From NCBI RefSeq assembly GCF_005239225.2, contig NC_133289.1, forward strand, positions 2,797,501 to 2,861,500: DNA of 64,000 nt. Reading direction: 5' to 3'. The notes under the pieces are model-generated. The model saw nothing but the letters and a program-made list of their open reading frames with translations. It was not told where the DNA came from and ran no database searches. This document shows, piece after piece, positions 61,601-64,000 of this stretch. A program made the position numbers and the translations under genes. The DNA comes from Populus alba (taxonomy: Eukaryota > Streptophyta > Magnoliopsida > Malpighiales > Salicaceae). Numbering within the stretch: position 1 is the stretch's first letter; each line of letters opens with the position of its first letter.

Positions 61601-64000
61601 AATAAATAAAGAGAGAACAATTATGCATTTTAATTTTCATGAGAGATAATAAAAAAAAAAAATAACGCAAACAATCGATTATCGACAATAACTCAACCAT
61701 GATATGTCTACACACGCTGCTCAATGTGAAAGAGAGCATGTATGTGCATCAAGTGTTACGACAATCGATCAGATTTGGTCACTGGAAAGCGTCTCACACG
61801 TCTTTTTAATGGTGCATGTGGAACACGCCCTAGCAATTTTATAATTAAAAAATAAAAGATACAGCGTCAAAATACTAACCCCCAAAGACAAAGCTTCTTT
61901 TTTATCTTTTATAAGGCTAAAAATGTTATTTACTTGTACTTAAATTTTTTTTAAAAAAAACTTGAATATTCTTAAAAAAAAAACATTGATCTATTCATAA
62001 ATAAATAAATAAAAACTTAAAAAAGAACTATTATTACAATTCATATAAAATAAAATATTTCTTAATGCAGAGTGATTTCCGCCTACTATTTAAACTTTCT
62101 TATTATGATAGTCAATTAATGTTACACGCAGGACGTGTAACACACTGCCCACTCCTCTTTTGTCCAAACGTAGGACGTGAAACGCACTGCCTACTCCTCT
62201 TTTTGTCCAAACGTAGCGCCCCCCCCCCCCCCAGGTAATGTCCACTCCGAACGTAGCCCCCCCCAGGTAATGTCCACTCCAATCACGTGTGATAATTACT
62301 ATTTTTAAAAAATATATTAAAATAATATTTTTTAAAAATAAATTTTTGATATTATTATATAAAAATACTAAAAAAATTTACACCGTTAAAATAAATAATG
62401 CCTAATCTACCTTTAAAGGCGGAGGAAAAAACAGGAGATTAAAATATTTTTAGTTTTTAAAGTTTATATATATAGACACACACACCTCATTAAGAGAGGC
62501 TGTAATTTTCAGAGGAGATAAAAAGGGACAAGAAAAGGTGTTAAATGTGATTTGTTGTTTTTTATTTATTAGATAATAAAGATAGTTTATTTATTTAACT
62601 CAGGGTATAAAGTGTAAGTTTTAAAAGTATAATAAAAAAGTAAAAACAAAATTATTTATCCTGATACATCCCATCAAGATTAAGGATTGTCCTTTAAAAT
62701 AGTTAAAAAATAAAATTTAATCTCGATTAATTTAAATTTCTAATTTTAAACAAGTAATGATTATGATAAATCTAAATCAACTAAAAATGATGACTCCAAA
62801 TCAAATATTTTCCAAATATTGGACTAATGGATCATGGGTAGGCATCATTGTGGATGTCACATGGTATCCAATAATTCAATAAACATGGTGGGCCTTGTAA
62901 AAATATTTATAAATTATAATATTCTCATCATAAAACTAGTAAAATTTAAATCTAAAATTAGTTAAATTTCAAATTTCTAAAAATTAAATCTAAAAAGTTG
63001 AATTATAAAATATTTCATCTTTACGACCAAGGTAAATTCATATTGTTCATCTATTATTATTAATATGATAGTCAATTAATATTAAAACTGTAACAAAACA
63101 TTAACAATTAACAAAATTTTAAAAATAATCACAAAAATAGTTAATCATATCAAAATTTTTTATACATTTTAAAATTTTTAGTACCAATAAAAAAATTGGA
63201 ATAAATAAAGAAAATTATAATAAATAAAAATAACATAAATAGCCTGTCATTTATTACTCATCAACGAGATGGATGATAATAATTATTTATAAATTGAGTT
63301 TCTATTATATTTACATCTTATTTATTTATATTTGATAGAAAAAACTAAATATTAATATTTTATTCATCATGTATCCATACCATATAGATTTATATTATTT
63401 GAGAATTATTTACTATTCAATTTAAAATAAAACAATATATCTATATTAGGATATACATATATATTATATTGAACATAAAAAATAGAAATATTATATATAT
63501 TAGATTCAAATTAAGTTAGATAATATTTATACTCAGTGTATTATATATCAAATAAAATAAATATTAAAAAACTCATTCTTTATGTCAAATGGATGAATGT
63601 CTACTGGAGAATAAATTGTTATACTATGAATCATTAATAAGGCGGTGGATCTTAATGGCTGCTATTTTTGTCCAAACGTAGGACGTGTAACACACTGCCT
63701 GCCCCCCACGATTGTTATTGAGAAAAAAAAACAAGCCCACTTAACGTCCGCTCCAATCACGTGTCACGTGTGATGACGTGGTCCGTATTGACCGGAAACA
63801 TGGCACGCTACAAATATCTACCTCCAACGCGCATCCATATGTGTTGAGGAAAAAACAGAAAATTAAATGATTTTTAATTTTTAAATAAACCGGGACAAGA
63901 AAAGGTGTTAACTATGATTTGTCGTTTCTTGTATATTGTATATAAAGATAATTATTTTTTTAAAAAAATTATTTAATATAAAATATAAATTTTAATTTTA
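61600..64000. other. Repeat-rich right end
   Basis: No gene is supported. A unit with 'CAAACGTAGGACGTG' and 'CACACTGCC' occurs at about 62127-62168, 62169-62212 and 63670-63703. The string 'GGGACAAGAAAAGGTGTTAA' occurs near 62525 and 63892, in each case after GAGGAAAAAACAG. The rest is AT-rich. Confidence 0.5.
62219..62280. repeat. C homopolymer and short tandem duplication
   Basis: Fourteen C bases at 62219-62232 are followed by AGGTAATGTCCACTCC. After 'GAACGTAG' a shorter run of eight C bases and the same AGGTAATGTCCACTCC repeat. This is unusual in such AT-rich DNA. Confidence 0.85.

Noticed and set aside
1..64000. CRISPR arrays, rRNA operons, intact tRNA genes, bacterial operons
   Set aside because: None seen. 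The only tRNA-like boxes belong to SINE relics, and the tandem repeats are microsatellites or short duplications.

Overview
This window looks like nuclear DNA of a woody rosid. Populus or a close Salicaceae relative is my best guess. It is very AT-rich, genes are split by many small GT-AG introns, the proteins are plant-type (plastid ferredoxin-glutamate synthase, SMG7, ARGOS/OSR), and the spacers are full of small degenerate transposon relics. No bacterial, organellar or viral block is visible. The species assignment is inference from gene and repeat style.

Layout. 1-23 kb is mostly gene-poor repeat DNA holding three small paralogous single-exon genes on the + strand (6077, 16076, 22146). 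They encode 68-78 residue ARGOS/OSR-type proteins with two membrane segments flanking a proline-rich turn. Between them lie a 1.3-kb non-autonomous CACTA element (13.7-15.0 kb) and a 0.74-kb double foldback element (18.2-18.9 kb). At the left edge (425-586, minus strand) is a probable terminal coding exon of a gene I cannot name. 23-28 kb carries repeats, including two tandem-oriented copies of an abundant MITE-like family and a 5'-truncated LINE tail.

28.1-43.7 kb (minus strand) is a complete ferredoxin-dependent glutamate synthase gene. I could join 33 coding exons in frame into a 1630-residue plastid precursor. 43.7-48.4 kb is spacer with several MITE copies. 48.4-55.3 kb (+ strand) is a complete SMG7 gene, an NMD factor, with five coding exons and 955 residues. 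It has an intron in the 5' leader and at least one intron well downstream of the stop codon. 56.2-58.6 kb (minus strand, convergent with SMG7) is a four-exon gene for a 179-residue plant protein with an EF-hand-like stretch and a hydrophobic C-terminus. 58.6-64 kb is repeat DNA: a large inverted repeat whose flanks are built from a roughly 'CTTGGGTCTGGCA..' motif, and locally duplicated modules with a long C tract.

Functionally the genes are independent: nitrogen assimilation and photorespiratory ammonium recovery (Fd-GOGAT), RNA surveillance (SMG7), and organ growth/ethylene response (ARGOS/OSR cluster). The most interesting themes are post-transcriptional. SMG7 has the gene architecture of its own target (3'-UTR intron, start-overlapping uORF), and all three ARGOS/OSR genes have upstream ATGs whose frames run into or over the OSR start.
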